Source: Flagellimonas olearia (GTDB taxonomy: Bacteria > Bacteroidota > Bacteroidia > Flavobacteriales > Flavobacteriaceae). Taken from it: a DNA stretch of 64,000 nucleotides. The stretch is from contig NZ_WELG01000001.1 of NCBI RefSeq assembly GCF_009184425.1, positions 186,001 through 250,000 on the forward strand, given 5' to 3'. Shown here one piece after another: positions 53,983 to 63,552 of this stretch; the stretch's first letter is position 1, and the number at the start of each line of letters is the position of its first letter. The translations under genes and the position numbers were made by a program. The notes beneath the pieces are model-generated. The model was given only the letters and a program-made list of their open reading frames with translations, had not been told where the DNA came from and made no database searches.

Positions 53983-54402
53983 ATGAAATACGGGAGTTTG
54001 GTAATTGAAAAAAAAGAATATGTCCTTTTGAAAAGGTTGATGAACGTTTCGGGATATTATAAGGACACAACACTGAGGAGTTCTGTTCAGAAGCTGATGG
54101 GGGAATTACAGGCAGCGAAGATTCTGGATGAGGCAGATATGCCGGATGATGTCATTCGGTTCAATACAACCGTTACCATACTCTCCGAAAATGGATGGCA
54201 CAAAAGGTTTAAACTGGTGGTTCCCAGCAAAAGTGATGTAAAAAACAACCATATTTCAATTTTAACCCCTATGGGATCCGCCGTCATGGGATATGCCAAA
54301 GGCGATTCGCTCGTATGGGAATTTCCATCGGGCAATCAGAAACTGACCATTGAAAATGTGGAGCAGGAGAACGAATCCATCAACCTAAACATGATGATCT
54401 AA
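53983..54402 (+). CDS. GreA/GreB-family or Rnk-like transcription factor
   Basis: Small protein of 139 residues whose C-terminal half (HISILTPMGSAVMGYAKGDSLVWEF, cited by its ends HISILTP and LVWEF) matches the GreA/Rnk FKBP-like domain that sits on the RNA polymerase secondary channel. The N-terminal half is helical but short, closer to Rnk than to full-length Gre factors. No acidic coiled-coil tip of the type found in GreA is obvious. It ends 17 bases before the SulP transporter. Function is inferred as modulation of RNA polymerase. Confidence 0.8.
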   Translation: MKYGSLVIEKKEYVLLKRLMNVSGYYKDTTLRSSVQKLMGELQAAKILDEADMPDDVIRFNTTVTILSENGWHKRFKLVVPSKSDVKNNHISILTPMGSAVMGYAKGDSLVWEFPSGNQKLTIENVEQENESINLNMMI

Positions 54403-54418
54403 AAACATATAAAATACT

Positions 54419-56287
54419 ATGAGGAAATTTTTTTCCAATTTGAGAGGAGATATATTTGGCGGGGTTACCGCAGGGATAGTGGCCCTTCCCTTGGCACTGG
54501 CATTTGGTGTCAGTTCTGGAATGGGACCCAGTGCCGGACTCTATGGTGCTATTTTCATCAGCTTTTTTGCCGCACTTTTTGGTGGGACCAATACCCAGAT
54601 TTCAGGTCCCACGGCCCCTATGACCGCAGTGAGTATGGTGGTGGTTACGGGGATTCTGGCATTGAATGATGGTAACTTGGAGAAAGCCTTGCCCGCCATA
54701 TTGATGGTTTTTTTAATGGCGGGTCTCATCCAAATTGGATTGGGACTTGTAGGTATCGGAAAGTATATCCGGTATATTCCTTATCCGGTTGTTTCCGGTT
54801 TTATGACAGCCATTGGGGTGATCATCATTGTCACGCAGATTTTACCTTCAGTAGGGTACTATCCAAAGGAAGATATAGGACTTATTGATCAGTATAGGCC
54901 CGCGGCCCAAGAAACCCTGCTGAGGAAAATCCTCAAAGAAGAATCAGAGGAAGGAATGCTTGTGCTTGAGGATTTTCAGGAAACCATTGACCGATCTAGT
55001 GAAGTCTCTGAAGCTCATATTTTAAAAGAGGCCAAGGCCTTGGTAGGGAAGGATACCTCAGGTGTCATGGGTACTATCAAAATAATCCCGAGGGCATTGC
55101 AAAATATCAATTGGCTGGAACTGGCCTTGGCCCTAGCCACAATTGCCATCATATATGGTTTTAAAAAGATAACCACAGCAATTCCGAGTGCATTGGTAGC
55201 CTTATTGGTCGTTTCGGGTTTTGCGTATGGACTGAACTTGGAGTATAGACCCATTGAACAGATACCAGGAGGCTTCCCTGTAATTCATCTGGACATGTTC
55301 ACACAGTTTAAATTGGATTCGGTGGCACCTTATATTTTTACCGCGTTGACACTGGCACTATTGGGGGCGATAGACTCCCTTTTGACCTCTGTGGTCGCAG
55401 ATAATATGACCAAGACCCAGCATAAGCCCAACAAGGAATTGATAGGACAAGGAGTGGGAAACAGTGTGGCAGCACTATTTGGGGGTCTTCCCGGTGCAGG
55501 TGCTACCATTCGTACCGTGGTGAACATCAATGCGGGAGGTAAAACCAAATTATCAGGAATGATGGCCGGGATTCTTTTGTTGGTGGTATTGTTGGCCTTG
55601 GGGCCAGTAGCCTCAAAAATACCGGCGGCAGTATTGGCAGGAATCTTGGTAACTGTCGGTATTGGGGTAATAGATTATAGAGGGCTAAGGGCCATACCGT
55701 TTTTGCCTAGGGATGCCAAAATTGGTCCCTTTAAGGTCAGCTCCGAGGTGATTATCATGTTGGTGGTGATGGTATTGTCCTCGATTTGGAACCTCGTATA
55801 TGCTGTAGGAGTGGGTCTAGTGATTGCCTCACTGATGTTCATGAAGAAAATGGGTGATCTCACGGCCAAATGGTCGGATGTAAAAACCTTGGAGGAAGAA
55901 AAAGGTTGGGCGGACGAAGTCAACTTTCCCGAAAACCTCAAAAAGGAAGTCTTTATCAAACATTTGAAAGGACCTTTGTTTTTTGGGTTCACCAGTGAGT
56001 TTCAACAATTGGCCAAACAGATCCCCAAAACCGCTTCAACGGTGGTCATTCGCATGGACCGTATGCAGTATTTGGACCAATCCGGGCTCTACACCCTCGA
56101 AGATGTAGTGATGGATCTTAAAAAATCCAATATCAAAGTACTCTTTGTGGGGGTTTTGGAACAACCCAAATATATGATGGAAAGGGTTAAGCTGATACCA
56201 TCCTTGGTTTCCGAAAATCAAATTTTCAGCAGCTTTGCGGAATGCACCTCTGCCATAAAAAGCATGTATTTAGAGCAAGGGCGATAG
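54419..56287 (+). CDS. SulP-family anion transporter with STAS domain
   Basis: Membrane transporter of 622 residues with about eleven hydrophobic segments and a C-terminal STAS domain (about 515-615, motif MDRMQYLDQSGLYTLEDV). The N-terminal signature GGVTAGIVALPLALAFGVSSG is typical of sulfate or bicarbonate carriers. A roughly 85-residue insertion after the first transmembrane bundle (around 150-235, with acidic LRKILKEESEEGMLVLEDF) is characteristic of Bacteroidota members. The carbonic anhydrase at 413 hints at bicarbonate, but it is far away. The last 18 bases overlap the end of the convergent esterase gene. Confidence 0.92.
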   Translation: MRKFFSNLRGDIFGGVTAGIVALPLALAFGVSSGMGPSAGLYGAIFISFFAALFGGTNTQISGPTAPMTAVSMVVVTGILALNDGNLEKALPAILMVFLMAGLIQIGLGLVGIGKYIRYIPYPVVSGFMTAIGVIIIVTQILPSVGYYPKEDIGLIDQYRPAAQETLLRKILKEESEEGMLVLEDFQETIDRSSEVSEAHILKEAKALVGKDTSGVMGTIKIIPRALQNINWLELALALATIAIIYGFKKITTAIPSALVALLVVSGFAYGLNLEYRPIEQIPGGFPVIHLDMFTQFKLDSVAPYIFTALTLALLGAIDSLLTSVVADNMTKTQHKPNKELIGQGVGNSVAALFGGLPGAGATIRTVVNINAGGKTKLSGMMAGILLLVVLLALGPVASKIPAAVLAGILVTVGIGVIDYRGLRAIPFLPRDAKIGPFKVSSEVIIMLVVMVLSSIWNLVYAVGVGLVIASLMFMKKMGDLTAKWSDVKTLEEEKGWADEVNFPENLKKEVFIKHLKGPLFFGFTSEFQQLAKQIPKTASTVVIRMDRMQYLDQSGLYTLEDVVMDLKKSNIKVLFVGVLEQPKYMMERVKLIPSLVSENQIFSSFAECTSAIKSMYLEQGR

Positions 56288-56965
56288 GACTTCCCAAACA
56301 TTGTCGGCAACCAGTTTTTGTCCTTCCACGGTAGGGTGGATGCCATCACCTTGGTTGAGTTCTGGGATTCCGGCCACATTCTCCAATAGAAAAGGAATCA
56401 AATTGATGCCTTCGGATGTGGCCAACTTAGGGAATATGCGCTCAAAGGTCCCGGTGTATTCGGGTCCCATGTTGGGTGGAATCATCATACCGGCCAAAAT
56501 GATTTTGGCATTGGGAAGTTCACTTTGCACATGATCCACCATGCTTTGCAGATTGGCTTCTGTTTCCGTCAATGGAATGCCCCGGAGACCATCATTGGCA
56601 CCGAGCTCTATAATAACGATGTCCACATCATCCTCCAAGACCCATTCCAACCGATTTTTCCCACTGGCTGTGGTTTCACCACTCAATCCGGCGTTGATCA
56701 CGGTATAATTCAATCCCAATGAATCAATTCTTTGTTGGACCAAGGCGGGAAAAGCCTGGCTTTCCTCCAGTCCATAACCCGCGGTGAGGCTATCGCCGAA
56801 AAAAAGAATTTTCTTGTTGGAATGTGCAGTTTCGGAGGCTTGGCTTTCCACTTCGGTATCAGCATTTTGTGTTTTGTTGCCAGCGGTCTTTCCTCCACAG
56901 CCAGCAAGTAACAGCACCAAAAAATAACAAAACATTAACGGCTTGGGGAAGCATGGGGTTTTCAT
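56270..56965 (-). CDS. tesA: TesA-like SGNH lipoprotein esterase/thioesterase
   Basis: SGNH hydrolase of about 231 residues acting on small acyl esters. Block I is FFGDSLTAGYG with the Ser nucleophile, block III is LGANDGL and the Asp-His pair is in DGIHP. The lipobox LLLAGC anchors it in the envelope. The start is uncertain: Met codons at 56971 and 56965 near MTMKTP are better than the distal 57019, which would overlap the ABC gene start. The neighbouring genes encode a YbbA-like ATPase and a YbbP-like permease, the same order as tesA-ybbA-ybbP in enterobacteria, with tesA divergent. The partnership is conserved, but the substrate of the exporter is unknown. Confidence 0.9.
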   Translation of the reverse strand: MKTPCFPKPLMFCYFLVLLLAGCGGKTAGNKTQNADTEVESQASETAHSNKKILFFGDSLTAGYGLEESQAFPALVQQRIDSLGLNYTVINAGLSGETTASGKNRLEWVLEDDVDIVIIELGANDGLRGIPLTETEANLQSMVDHVQSELPNAKIILAGMMIPPNMGPEYTGTFERIFPKLATSEGINLIPFLLENVAGIPELNQGDGIHPTVEGQKLVADNVWEVLSPLL

Positions 56966-57012
56966 GGTCATAGTCAATTTTAGTATTTTGAGAGTTTTAA
57001 CCAAAAGTGTGT

Positions 57013-57690
57013 ATGTCAAAGATATTAAAAGTTCAAAACCTCTCTAAAACCTATCGGAGCGGTGAACATGACCTCAATGTACTCAACAATGTTTCCTTTG
57101 AAGTGTCCCGTGGTGAAACCTTTGCCATTGTAGGTCCCTCGGGAAGTGGAAAAACAACCTTGTTGGGGTTGTGTGCAGGACTGGATACCACCGATGCAGG
57201 TGAAATATGGCTCTGTGATCGCAACTTGTTCGATTTGGACGAAGATGGTAGGGCACGCTTAAGAAATGAAAATGTGGGTTTTGTTTTTCAGGATTTTCAA
57301 TTGTTGCCCACACTTACCGCTTTGGAAAATGTGATTGTTCCCCTGGAGCTTCGTGGGATCAGAAATGCATCGGAGCAGGGTAGGGAACTACTGGTCAAAG
57401 TAGGCTTGGAGGATAGGTCAGGGCATTACCCTTCCCAATTGTCAGGGGGAGAGCAACAACGGGTTGCCTTGGCACGTGCTTTCGCGAATAAACCATCCAT
57501 ACTTTTTGCAGATGAACCAACCGGGAACCTGGATGATGAAACCGGAACCAAAATAGAGAATTTGCTGTTTGAACTCAATAAGGAACAAGGTACCGCATTG
57601 GTCATTGTGACCCACGATCTGGACTTGGCCCAAAAAACCGACAAGAGTATACGATTGCGATCTGGTAAGATTGAAGAAACGGTAGGTTGA
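57013..57690 (+). CDS. ybbA: ABC transporter ATPase (YbbA-like)
   Basis: ATP-binding subunit of an ABC exporter of the MacB/LolD type, about 226 residues. Walker A is GPSGSGKTT, the signature is LSGGEQQR and Walker B is ILFADEPTGNLD, all complete. The ATG at 57013 is better than the GTG at 57007. It is divergent from tesA, and the permease gene starts just two bases after its stop codon. Together they form the YbbA-YbbP pair. Confidence 0.92.
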   Translation: MSKILKVQNLSKTYRSGEHDLNVLNNVSFEVSRGETFAIVGPSGSGKTTLLGLCAGLDTTDAGEIWLCDRNLFDLDEDGRARLRNENVGFVFQDFQLLPTLTALENVIVPLELRGIRNASEQGRELLVKVGLEDRSGHYPSQLSGGEQQRVALARAFANKPSILFADEPTGNLDDETGTKIENLLFELNKEQGTALVIVTHDLDLAQKTDKSIRLRSGKIEETVG

Positions 57691-57692
57691 TT

Positions 57693-60230
57693 ATGGGAAA
57701 GAACAACACCGGATTTTCTTGGCTTTTAAAAATGGCCTGGCGGGATGGGAAGGCAAGTTATGGCAAACTGTTGTTGTTTGTGTTCTCCATAACCTTGGGC
57801 GTGGCCGCTGTGGTCAGCGTACATTCGTTCAGTAGGTTGTTAAAAGAGAATATAGCTTCACAATCCAAGGCCTTATTGGGAGCCGATTACGTGATTGAAA
57901 GCAATAAACCTGTCAACGATAGGGTGATGGGCATTATGGATTCCTTGGGCGGAGCCGATGCGCGTGAGATCAATTTCTCCTCCATGGCGGCTTTTCCAGG
58001 GCATGATGGGACCAAACTAGTTGAGGTTAGGGGAGTTGATGACGGCTTTCCCTTTTATGGTGAGTTGGAGACCAAACCAGTTTCCGCGGCAGATGATTTT
58101 GGTACCGGAAAAGCCCTAGTGGATGCCACTACGATGCTTCAATTTAATTTAAAAGTGGGCGATAGCATAAAATTGGGTGCTGTAACGCTGCCCATTGGAG
58201 GAGCCTTGGAGAATGTACCGGGAAGTACCTCGGTATTTGGAGCTATAGCGCCTCCAGTGCTTATTCCATTTAGGTATATTGAAGCTACAGGACTGGTCCA
58301 GACGGGGAGCCGGATTGATTATAAATACTATTTTCAATCGGATGAGGGTCAAGATCTGACCTTGTTGAACGAAACATTGGAGCCTGTCCTTGATGCCGAA
58401 GATGCCGATTTGGATACGCATCTGTCCGAAGCAAGACGCTTGGGGCGGCGCTATGAAAACTTTGGTAAGTTCCTTAATCTAGTGGGGTTTATTGCACTAC
58501 TTTTAGGGTGTGTGGGGATTGCCAGTGGAATGGGAATCTATGTCCAAATGAAAGTAAAATCCATTGCGGTGCTCAAATGTTTGGGCGCAACCAAACGGCA
58601 GAGTTATTTGATTTTCTTCGTGCAAATTGCCTGCATGGGTATTATTGGAGGGCTTTTGGGTACGACCCTGGCTTATTTTCTACAACAGTTATTTCCCCTA
58701 TTATTGGGGGATTTGTTACCCGTTGAAGTAGGGATCACGCTGTCTTTCCAAAGTATAGTATTGGGAATCTCCTTGGGATTGGCCATGTCCATTTTGTTTG
58801 CCTTATATCCCCTCATGAGAACCCTTTACGTTTCGCCTCTGCAAACCTTGCGGGTGGTACAAGAACCCCAATCCCGTTCCAAATGGGCCACCACAGCCGT
58901 TGGATTGGGCATTGTGTTATTCGTGTTCTGTTTTTCCCTTTGGTTGTTGGGTGATCTTATGCGATCCCTGTTTTTTGTGCTGGGGTTGTTGGTGGTCTTT
59001 TTGGTCCTTACCGGAATTGCCCGACTGTTTATGGGAATGTTGAAAAAATTCTTTCCCCATTCATGGAGCTTTATTCCACGCCAAAGCCTTCGGAATTTAT
59101 TCCGACCGCAAAACCAGACCTTGGTATTGGTACTGTCCATAGGAATAGGAACCTTTCTGATTAGTACCCTATACTTTACCAAGGATATGTTGTTGGAAAA
59201 GGCTGCGATAGAGGATCGGGCCAATAGCGCCAACATGATCCTTATGGACATCCAAAGTCAACAAGTGGAGGCGGTTTCCCATACCATTGAAGCATCGGGG
59301 ATACCCGTAATCGATAAGATTCCGATTGTAACCATGCGGGTTGCCACCTTGAATGGCAAACCAGTGGAGGCCATTCGGAAAGATACCACCTCCCAAGTAA
59401 GTAGATGGATATTGAACCATGAATTTAGGGTGACATACCGGGATAGTCTTATCCAATCCGAGCAGATTACCGAAGGGGAGTGGATAGGCAAGGTAGATTC
59501 CGACACCAATGTGCCCATTTCAGTGAGCAACAGTTTTGCCGAGATGGCCAAGGTTACCGTTGGGGACCCTGTGGTATTCAATGTGCAAGGAAGGTTGATG
59601 AATACCATTGTTAAAAGTGTTCGGGAAGTGGATTGGAATCGATTGCAACCCAATTTTTCCGTCGTATTTCCAGCAGGAGTGTTGGAAAAAGCACCGCAGT
59701 TTGGGGTGATGACCACCAGAACAAAGGATGATTTGGGCTCGGCACAACTTCAACAACAGCTGGTGGCCCAGTTTCCCAATGTTTCTATTTTAGATTTAAA
59801 ACGTATTCTGAACCTATTGGAAGACATTTTGGGTAAAATTGGTTGGGTCATCAACTTCATGGCATTCTTTAGCATTTTTGTGGGAGTGGCCGTCCTCATG
59901 GGGGCAATTTATAGCAGTAAGCACCAGCGCGTAAAACAAAGTGCCCTGCTCAGGACCTTGGGGGCCCAAGGCCGTCAGATTTTACAAATGATAGCCATTG
60001 AATATGCCATTTTAGGGTTTTTAGGAGCTTTTATGGGTGTGGTGTTGGCCGTATTGGCCAGTTCGCTATTGGCCTATATGTTGTTCGATACCGCCTTTGC
60101 ACCTTCGTGGATACCGTTTGCCATTATTCTTCCGGCAATTACCCTATTGGTATTTGCTTTGGGTGTGGGTAACAGTATAGAAGTAATCCGGAATTCCCCC
60201 CTTTCCGTTTTGAAAAAGGAAAAAGAGTGA
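57693..60230 (+). CDS. ybbP: ABC transporter permease with duplicated FtsX domains (YbbP-like)
   Basis: Large membrane permease of 845 residues, the usual YbbP size, with two FtsX-like halves (about 220-390 and 690-840), each followed or preceded by membrane helices, plus four central helices. Motifs include MKVKSIAVLKCLGATKRQ and QSALLRTLGAQGRQ, the coupling segments found in MacB/FtsX proteins. The ATG at 57693 follows the YbbA stop directly. It is expected to export a hydrophobic or lipid substrate with TesA nearby, but no substrate is known for this family here. Confidence 0.9.
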   Translation: MGKNNTGFSWLLKMAWRDGKASYGKLLLFVFSITLGVAAVVSVHSFSRLLKENIASQSKALLGADYVIESNKPVNDRVMGIMDSLGGADAREINFSSMAAFPGHDGTKLVEVRGVDDGFPFYGELETKPVSAADDFGTGKALVDATTMLQFNLKVGDSIKLGAVTLPIGGALENVPGSTSVFGAIAPPVLIPFRYIEATGLVQTGSRIDYKYYFQSDEGQDLTLLNETLEPVLDAEDADLDTHLSEARRLGRRYENFGKFLNLVGFIALLLGCVGIASGMGIYVQMKVKSIAVLKCLGATKRQSYLIFFVQIACMGIIGGLLGTTLAYFLQQLFPLLLGDLLPVEVGITLSFQSIVLGISLGLAMSILFALYPLMRTLYVSPLQTLRVVQEPQSRSKWATTAVGLGIVLFVFCFSLWLLGDLMRSLFFVLGLLVVFLVLTGIARLFMGMLKKFFPHSWSFIPRQSLRNLFRPQNQTLVLVLSIGIGTFLISTLYFTKDMLLEKAAIEDRANSANMILMDIQSQQVEAVSHTIEASGIPVIDKIPIVTMRVATLNGKPVEAIRKDTTSQVSRWILNHEFRVTYRDSLIQSEQITEGEWIGKVDSDTNVPISVSNSFAEMAKVTVGDPVVFNVQGRLMNTIVKSVREVDWNRLQPNFSVVFPAGVLEKAPQFGVMTTRTKDDLGSAQLQQQLVAQFPNVSILDLKRILNLLEDILGKIGWVINFMAFFSIFVGVAVLMGAIYSSKHQRVKQSALLRTLGAQGRQILQMIAIEYAILGFLGAFMGVVLAVLASSLLAYMLFDTAFAPSWIPFAIILPAITLLVFALGVGNSIEVIRNSPLSVLKKEKE

Positions 60231-60392
60231 AGCTATAGATCTTTAATATGATGCAAACGGTACTGTGGGACTGGTCAATGACAAACATCATGTATTTCTT
60301 AAGTAACTTTTGCTTATTTTGAAGGTGCCTGTCCATTTAGGTTGAACAGGAAACTGCAGAAGGACATAAATCTATATTTATTGAATTGACAC

Positions 60393-61301
60393 ATGGAGTT
60401 TATAGATTATTATAAAGTTCTGGGTATTGATAAAAGCGCCACGGCCGATGCGATTAAAAAAGCGTATCGGAAATTGGCCAGAAAGTATCACCCCGATCTT
60501 AACCCCAACGATAAGGAAGCCGAACTCAACTTCAAAAAGGTGAACGAGGCCAATGAAGTACTTTCCGATCCTGAAAAAAGAAAAAAATACGATCAGTACG
60601 GAAAAGATTGGCAGCATGCGGAGGAGTTTGAAAAGGCCAAAAGGGCAAGCTCGCAAGGGCGCTCCAGAAGTTCCTCGGGATATACCTATTCCCATGCCGG
60701 GGGTTCCGAACAGGATTTTTCGGATTTTTTTGAATCCATGTTCGGCGGTGCTTCCGGTTTTGGCGGAAGAGGGCAAAAAGTTCATTTTAGGGGAGAGGAT
60801 TATCATGCCAAGTTACAATTGTCTTTAATGGACGTGTACACCACCCAAAAGCAAACCTTGACCGTGAATGGGAAAAACATCCGTTTGACCATACCCGCAG
60901 GAATTGAAGATGAACAGACCATAAAAATAAAAGGGCATGGTGGTCCCGGAATCCAAGGTGGCCCGGCCGGAGATCTCTACATTACCTTTTCCATTACCAA
61001 CAACACGGCTTTTAAAAGGGATGGGGCCGATTTGTACAAAGCTGTTCAAATACCATTGACGAAGGCTGTTTTGGGAGGTGAGATCTTGGTGGAGACCCTC
61101 ACCGGAAAGGTAAAGCTGAAAGTTGCCCCGGGAACCAACAATGGCACCAAGGTAAAATTGAAGGGAAAGGGTTTTCCCAAGTATAAAAAGGAAGGGGTAT
61201 TTGGAGATTTGTTCCTGACCTACACGGTCGACATCCCCAAGAATCTGACCGAAGAACAGAAATCCCTATTTGAGGCCTTGGAAAAAACCAACCTAGCGTA
61301 A
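60393..61301 (+). CDS. cbpA: DnaJ-class co-chaperone (CbpA-like)
   Basis: J-domain co-chaperone of 302 residues that stimulates Hsp70 (DnaK). The J domain (1-70) has the HPD motif at 33-35 (YHPDLNP). A Gly/Ser-rich linker (about 85-110) and two C-terminal substrate-binding domains follow, with [19 protein letters not shown] and [19 protein letters not shown]. The cysteine-rich zinc finger of DnaJ is absent, as in CbpA. The start of the next gene lies one base after its stop codon; that gene encodes the matching CbpM regulator. Confidence 0.93.
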   Translation: MEFIDYYKVLGIDKSATADAIKKAYRKLARKYHPDLNPNDKEAELNFKKVNEANEVLSDPEKRKKYDQYGKDWQHAEEFEKAKRASSQGRSRSSSGYTYSHAGGSEQDFSDFFESMFGGASGFGGRGQKVHFRGEDYHAKLQLSLMDVYTTQKQTLTVNGKNIRLTIPAGIEDEQTIKIKGHGGPGIQGGPAGDLYITFSITNNTAFKRDGADLYKAVQIPLTKAVLGGEILVETLTGKVKLKVAPGTNNGTKVKLKGKGFPKYKKEGVFGDLFLTYTVDIPKNLTEEQKSLFEALEKTNLA

Positions 61302-61302
61302 A

Positions 61303-61596
61303 ATGAAACAGGAAAACTACATATCAGTAAAAACATTTTGCCAGCATCATGGGGTGAAGGAATCTTTTGTGTATTCCATGTATGAGTTTGAACTGTTACA
61401 AATAGACGACTCAGCAGAAGAAGCTTTGCTTTTGACCGATGAACTACCGGTTCTTGAAAAAATGGTCCGTCTTCACAAAGAATTGGACATCAACCCTGAA
61501 GGGGTACAGGCGGTATACCACCTATTACAACAGGTTGAAGGTTTGCAAGAGGAAGTGGCGGCACTTAAAAGAAAGTTGGATAGGTTTGACCTATAA
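61303..61596 (+). CDS. cbpM: CbpM-type chaperone modulator
   Basis: Small protein of 97 residues with a MerR-like helical fold, mostly charged helices (LPVLEKMVRLHKELD and VEGLQEEVAALKRKLD). CbpM binds the J-domain of CbpA and limits its activity. The gene follows cbpA with a single-base gap. Identity is supported mostly by size, predicted fold and position. Confidence 0.85.
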   Translation: MKQENYISVKTFCQHHGVKESFVYSMYEFELLQIDDSAEEALLLTDELPVLEKMVRLHKELDINPEGVQAVYHLLQQVEGLQEEVAALKRKLDRFDL

Positions 61597-61603
61597 GTAG
61601 GCA

Positions 61604-62275
61604 TCAATGCTTAATGATCATTCCGTCCTCCATTTCAATGATACGGTCTGTTCTCTTGGCAAAATCCTCATCATGGGTAACCACCAATAAAGATAACCCC
61701 TGTTCTTCTTTCAACCGTTTAAAGATGTTGAACACATTTTCCGAGTTGTGACTGTCCAGGTTGCCCGTGGGTTCGTCACCCATCAATATGGCCGGGTCAT
61801 TGATCAATGCCCGCGCAATGGCCACCCGTTGCTTTTCGCCCCCTGAGATCCGTGATGCTTTTTGTTGGGCCAAATGTCCAATATGTAGCATGGACAATTT
61901 CTCATGGGCATCATGCTCTATTTCGGCCAAGGACTTTTCCGCCAATTTTTTAGCGGGCAGCATTACATTCTCCAAAACACTGAATTCGGAAAGCAAATAG
62001 TGGAACTGGAATACAAATCCAATGGATTTGTTTCGGATCCTGGATAGTTCGTTGTGCGATTTGCCCGTGACCAATTGTTTGCTTAGATACAGCTCACCGG
62101 TGTAATCCGTATCCATTGTGGACAGAATATAGAGCAAGGTCGATTTTCCCGAGCCCGATTTTCCCATGATCGACGCAAACTCTCCCTGTTTGACGCCAAA
62201 GGAAATGTTTTTCAGTACATGAAAATCCTTGGGCAAGTGGAAATGTTTATTGATATTTTTTGCTTCTAGTACCAA
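61604..62275 (-). CDS. ABC transporter ATPase (LolD/MacB-like)
   Basis: ATP-binding subunit of 223 residues with Walker A GKSGSGKST (38-46), signature RISGGEKQR and Walker B ILMGDEPTGNLD. It is the last gene of a minus-strand three-gene exporter unit. Its upstream neighbour is the FtsX-type permease and before that a periplasmic adaptor. The adaptor makes MacAB-type efflux more likely than lipoprotein sorting, though both share this fold. Confidence 0.92.
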   Translation of the reverse strand: MVLEAKNINKHFHLPKDFHVLKNISFGVKQGEFASIMGKSGSGKSTLLYILSTMDTDYTGELYLSKQLVTGKSHNELSRIRNKSIGFVFQFHYLLSEFSVLENVMLPAKKLAEKSLAEIEHDAHEKLSMLHIGHLAQQKASRISGGEKQRVAIARALINDPAILMGDEPTGNLDSHNSENVFNIFKRLKEEQGLSLLVVTHDEDFAKRTDRIIEMEDGMIIKH

Positions 62276-62289
62276 GTGCTATGTTTTGG

Positions 62290-63552
62290 TTAAGTACCTC
62301 TTATGATTCGTACAGGATCAATTTTTTTGGCCTTCTTGGAAGGCATATATCCTGCAATGAATGTGGAAATCAATGCAAAGGTGATACCGATGATATAATA
62401 GGCCATATTGTAATTGACAGGAAATGTACTTATGGTGGGCAGCGCCTCGGTATGGAATGGGGTCTGGTCAATGATTTTTGATAAGGCCAGACCGATCAAC
62501 AGTCCCAGAACACCCCCAATGGAGCCAATGATCATGGCTTGACTCATAAAGATGTACTGCACATCCCTACCGGAAAACCCGGTGGCCTTGAGAATGGCAA
62601 TATCCTTCATTTTTTCATAGATGAGCATGTTCAGGATATTGTAAATGCCAAAGCCGGCCACAATGAGCAGGGTTATGGATACCGCATAAGTGATTAAATT
62701 CCGTATGTCCGAACCAGTCTCAAATTGGGCATTGGCCTCATTGATATCCACTGCCTTGGTATTGAACTGTCTTTCCAAGCGTTGCGCCATCAATGCCGCT
62801 TCATCCAGATTCAATAGTTTAATATTGATGTCCGTAACATAATTCTCCGCCTCCCCCAAAATCCGTTGTACGGTCTTGAGGTTGGCAAAACTCTGTATAT
62901 TGTCAATTTCAGCAATACCACTTTGGTATATCCCCACAATCTTCAAGGGGAAAATGTTTCCTGTCACGGTACTTATCTGTACCCGGTCGCCAAGGGATAA
63001 TGACATTTTTTCGGCCAGTCCGGCCCCGAGCAAAATCCCATTATCATTGTTTTTTAAAGCTTTGGGAGAACCTTCTATAATGTTATCCTGAATGTTGGAC
63101 AGGCGAACCTCTTCCATGATGTCCACACCCACCAAGTTGCCCCCAAGCTCAATATTGCCCGATAAATAAAATATCTGGGCCTTGAGTTGGGGCGTGGCAC
63201 CCTTTACATTGGGGTGTTGTTTCAGATAATCCAAAATGGGCAGGGCATTGTGTATCTTTTTCTGACTCTGTTTTGGTTTAATGGAACGTACTACATTGAA
63301 AGAGTTCTTGAAGTCTCTAAAAAGGTCCACAGGTTGCTTTTCAGATGGCCGTATCTCGTTGTATAGATGGATATGCGGCGTTTGGTTCAACACCAGATCA
63401 TCCAACATGCCATTGAGTCCGGTCATAAAACTCACCAAGGTAATGTAGGCCCCAATCCCAAAAGTGACCCCCAAAGTTGCCGTGATGGTGGATTTCATCT
63501 TGGAAACAAGATGTGTTTTGGCAATTCCAAGTATTACGGGCCAGTTGGTCAT
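62290..63552 (-). CDS. FtsX-type permease of a MacB/LolCE-like exporter
   Basis: Permease of 420 residues with one N-terminal membrane helix (IGAYITLVSFMTG region, about 32-44), a periplasmic loop and three C-terminal helices (for example SITLLIVAGFGIYNILNML near 285-303). The motif AILKATGFSGRDVQ is the cytoplasmic coupling segment of MacB/FtsX proteins. It overlaps the adaptor gene by four bases on its upstream side and is 14 bases from the ATPase gene. The unit is likely a tripartite efflux or lipoprotein exporter. Confidence 0.9.
   Translation of the reverse strand: MTNWPVILGIAKTHLVSKMKSTITATLGVTFGIGAYITLVSFMTGLNGMLDDLVLNQTPHIHLYNEIRPSEKQPVDLFRDFKNSFNVVRSIKPKQSQKKIHNALPILDYLKQHPNVKGATPQLKAQIFYLSGNIELGGNLVGVDIMEEVRLSNIQDNIIEGSPKALKNNDNGILLGAGLAEKMSLSLGDRVQISTVTGNIFPLKIVGIYQSGIAEIDNIQSFANLKTVQRILGEAENYVTDINIKLLNLDEAALMAQRLERQFNTKAVDINEANAQFETGSDIRNLITYAVSITLLIVAGFGIYNILNMLIYEKMKDIAILKATGFSGRDVQYIFMSQAMIIGSIGGVLGLLIGLALSKIIDQTPFHTEALPTISTFPVNYNMAYYIIGITFALISTFIAGYMPSKKAKKIDPVRIIRGT

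Noticed and set aside
413..56287. Carbonic anhydrase and SulP transporter as a carbon-concentrating pair
   Set aside because: The two genes are about 53 kb apart with unrelated neighbours, so no link can be claimed.
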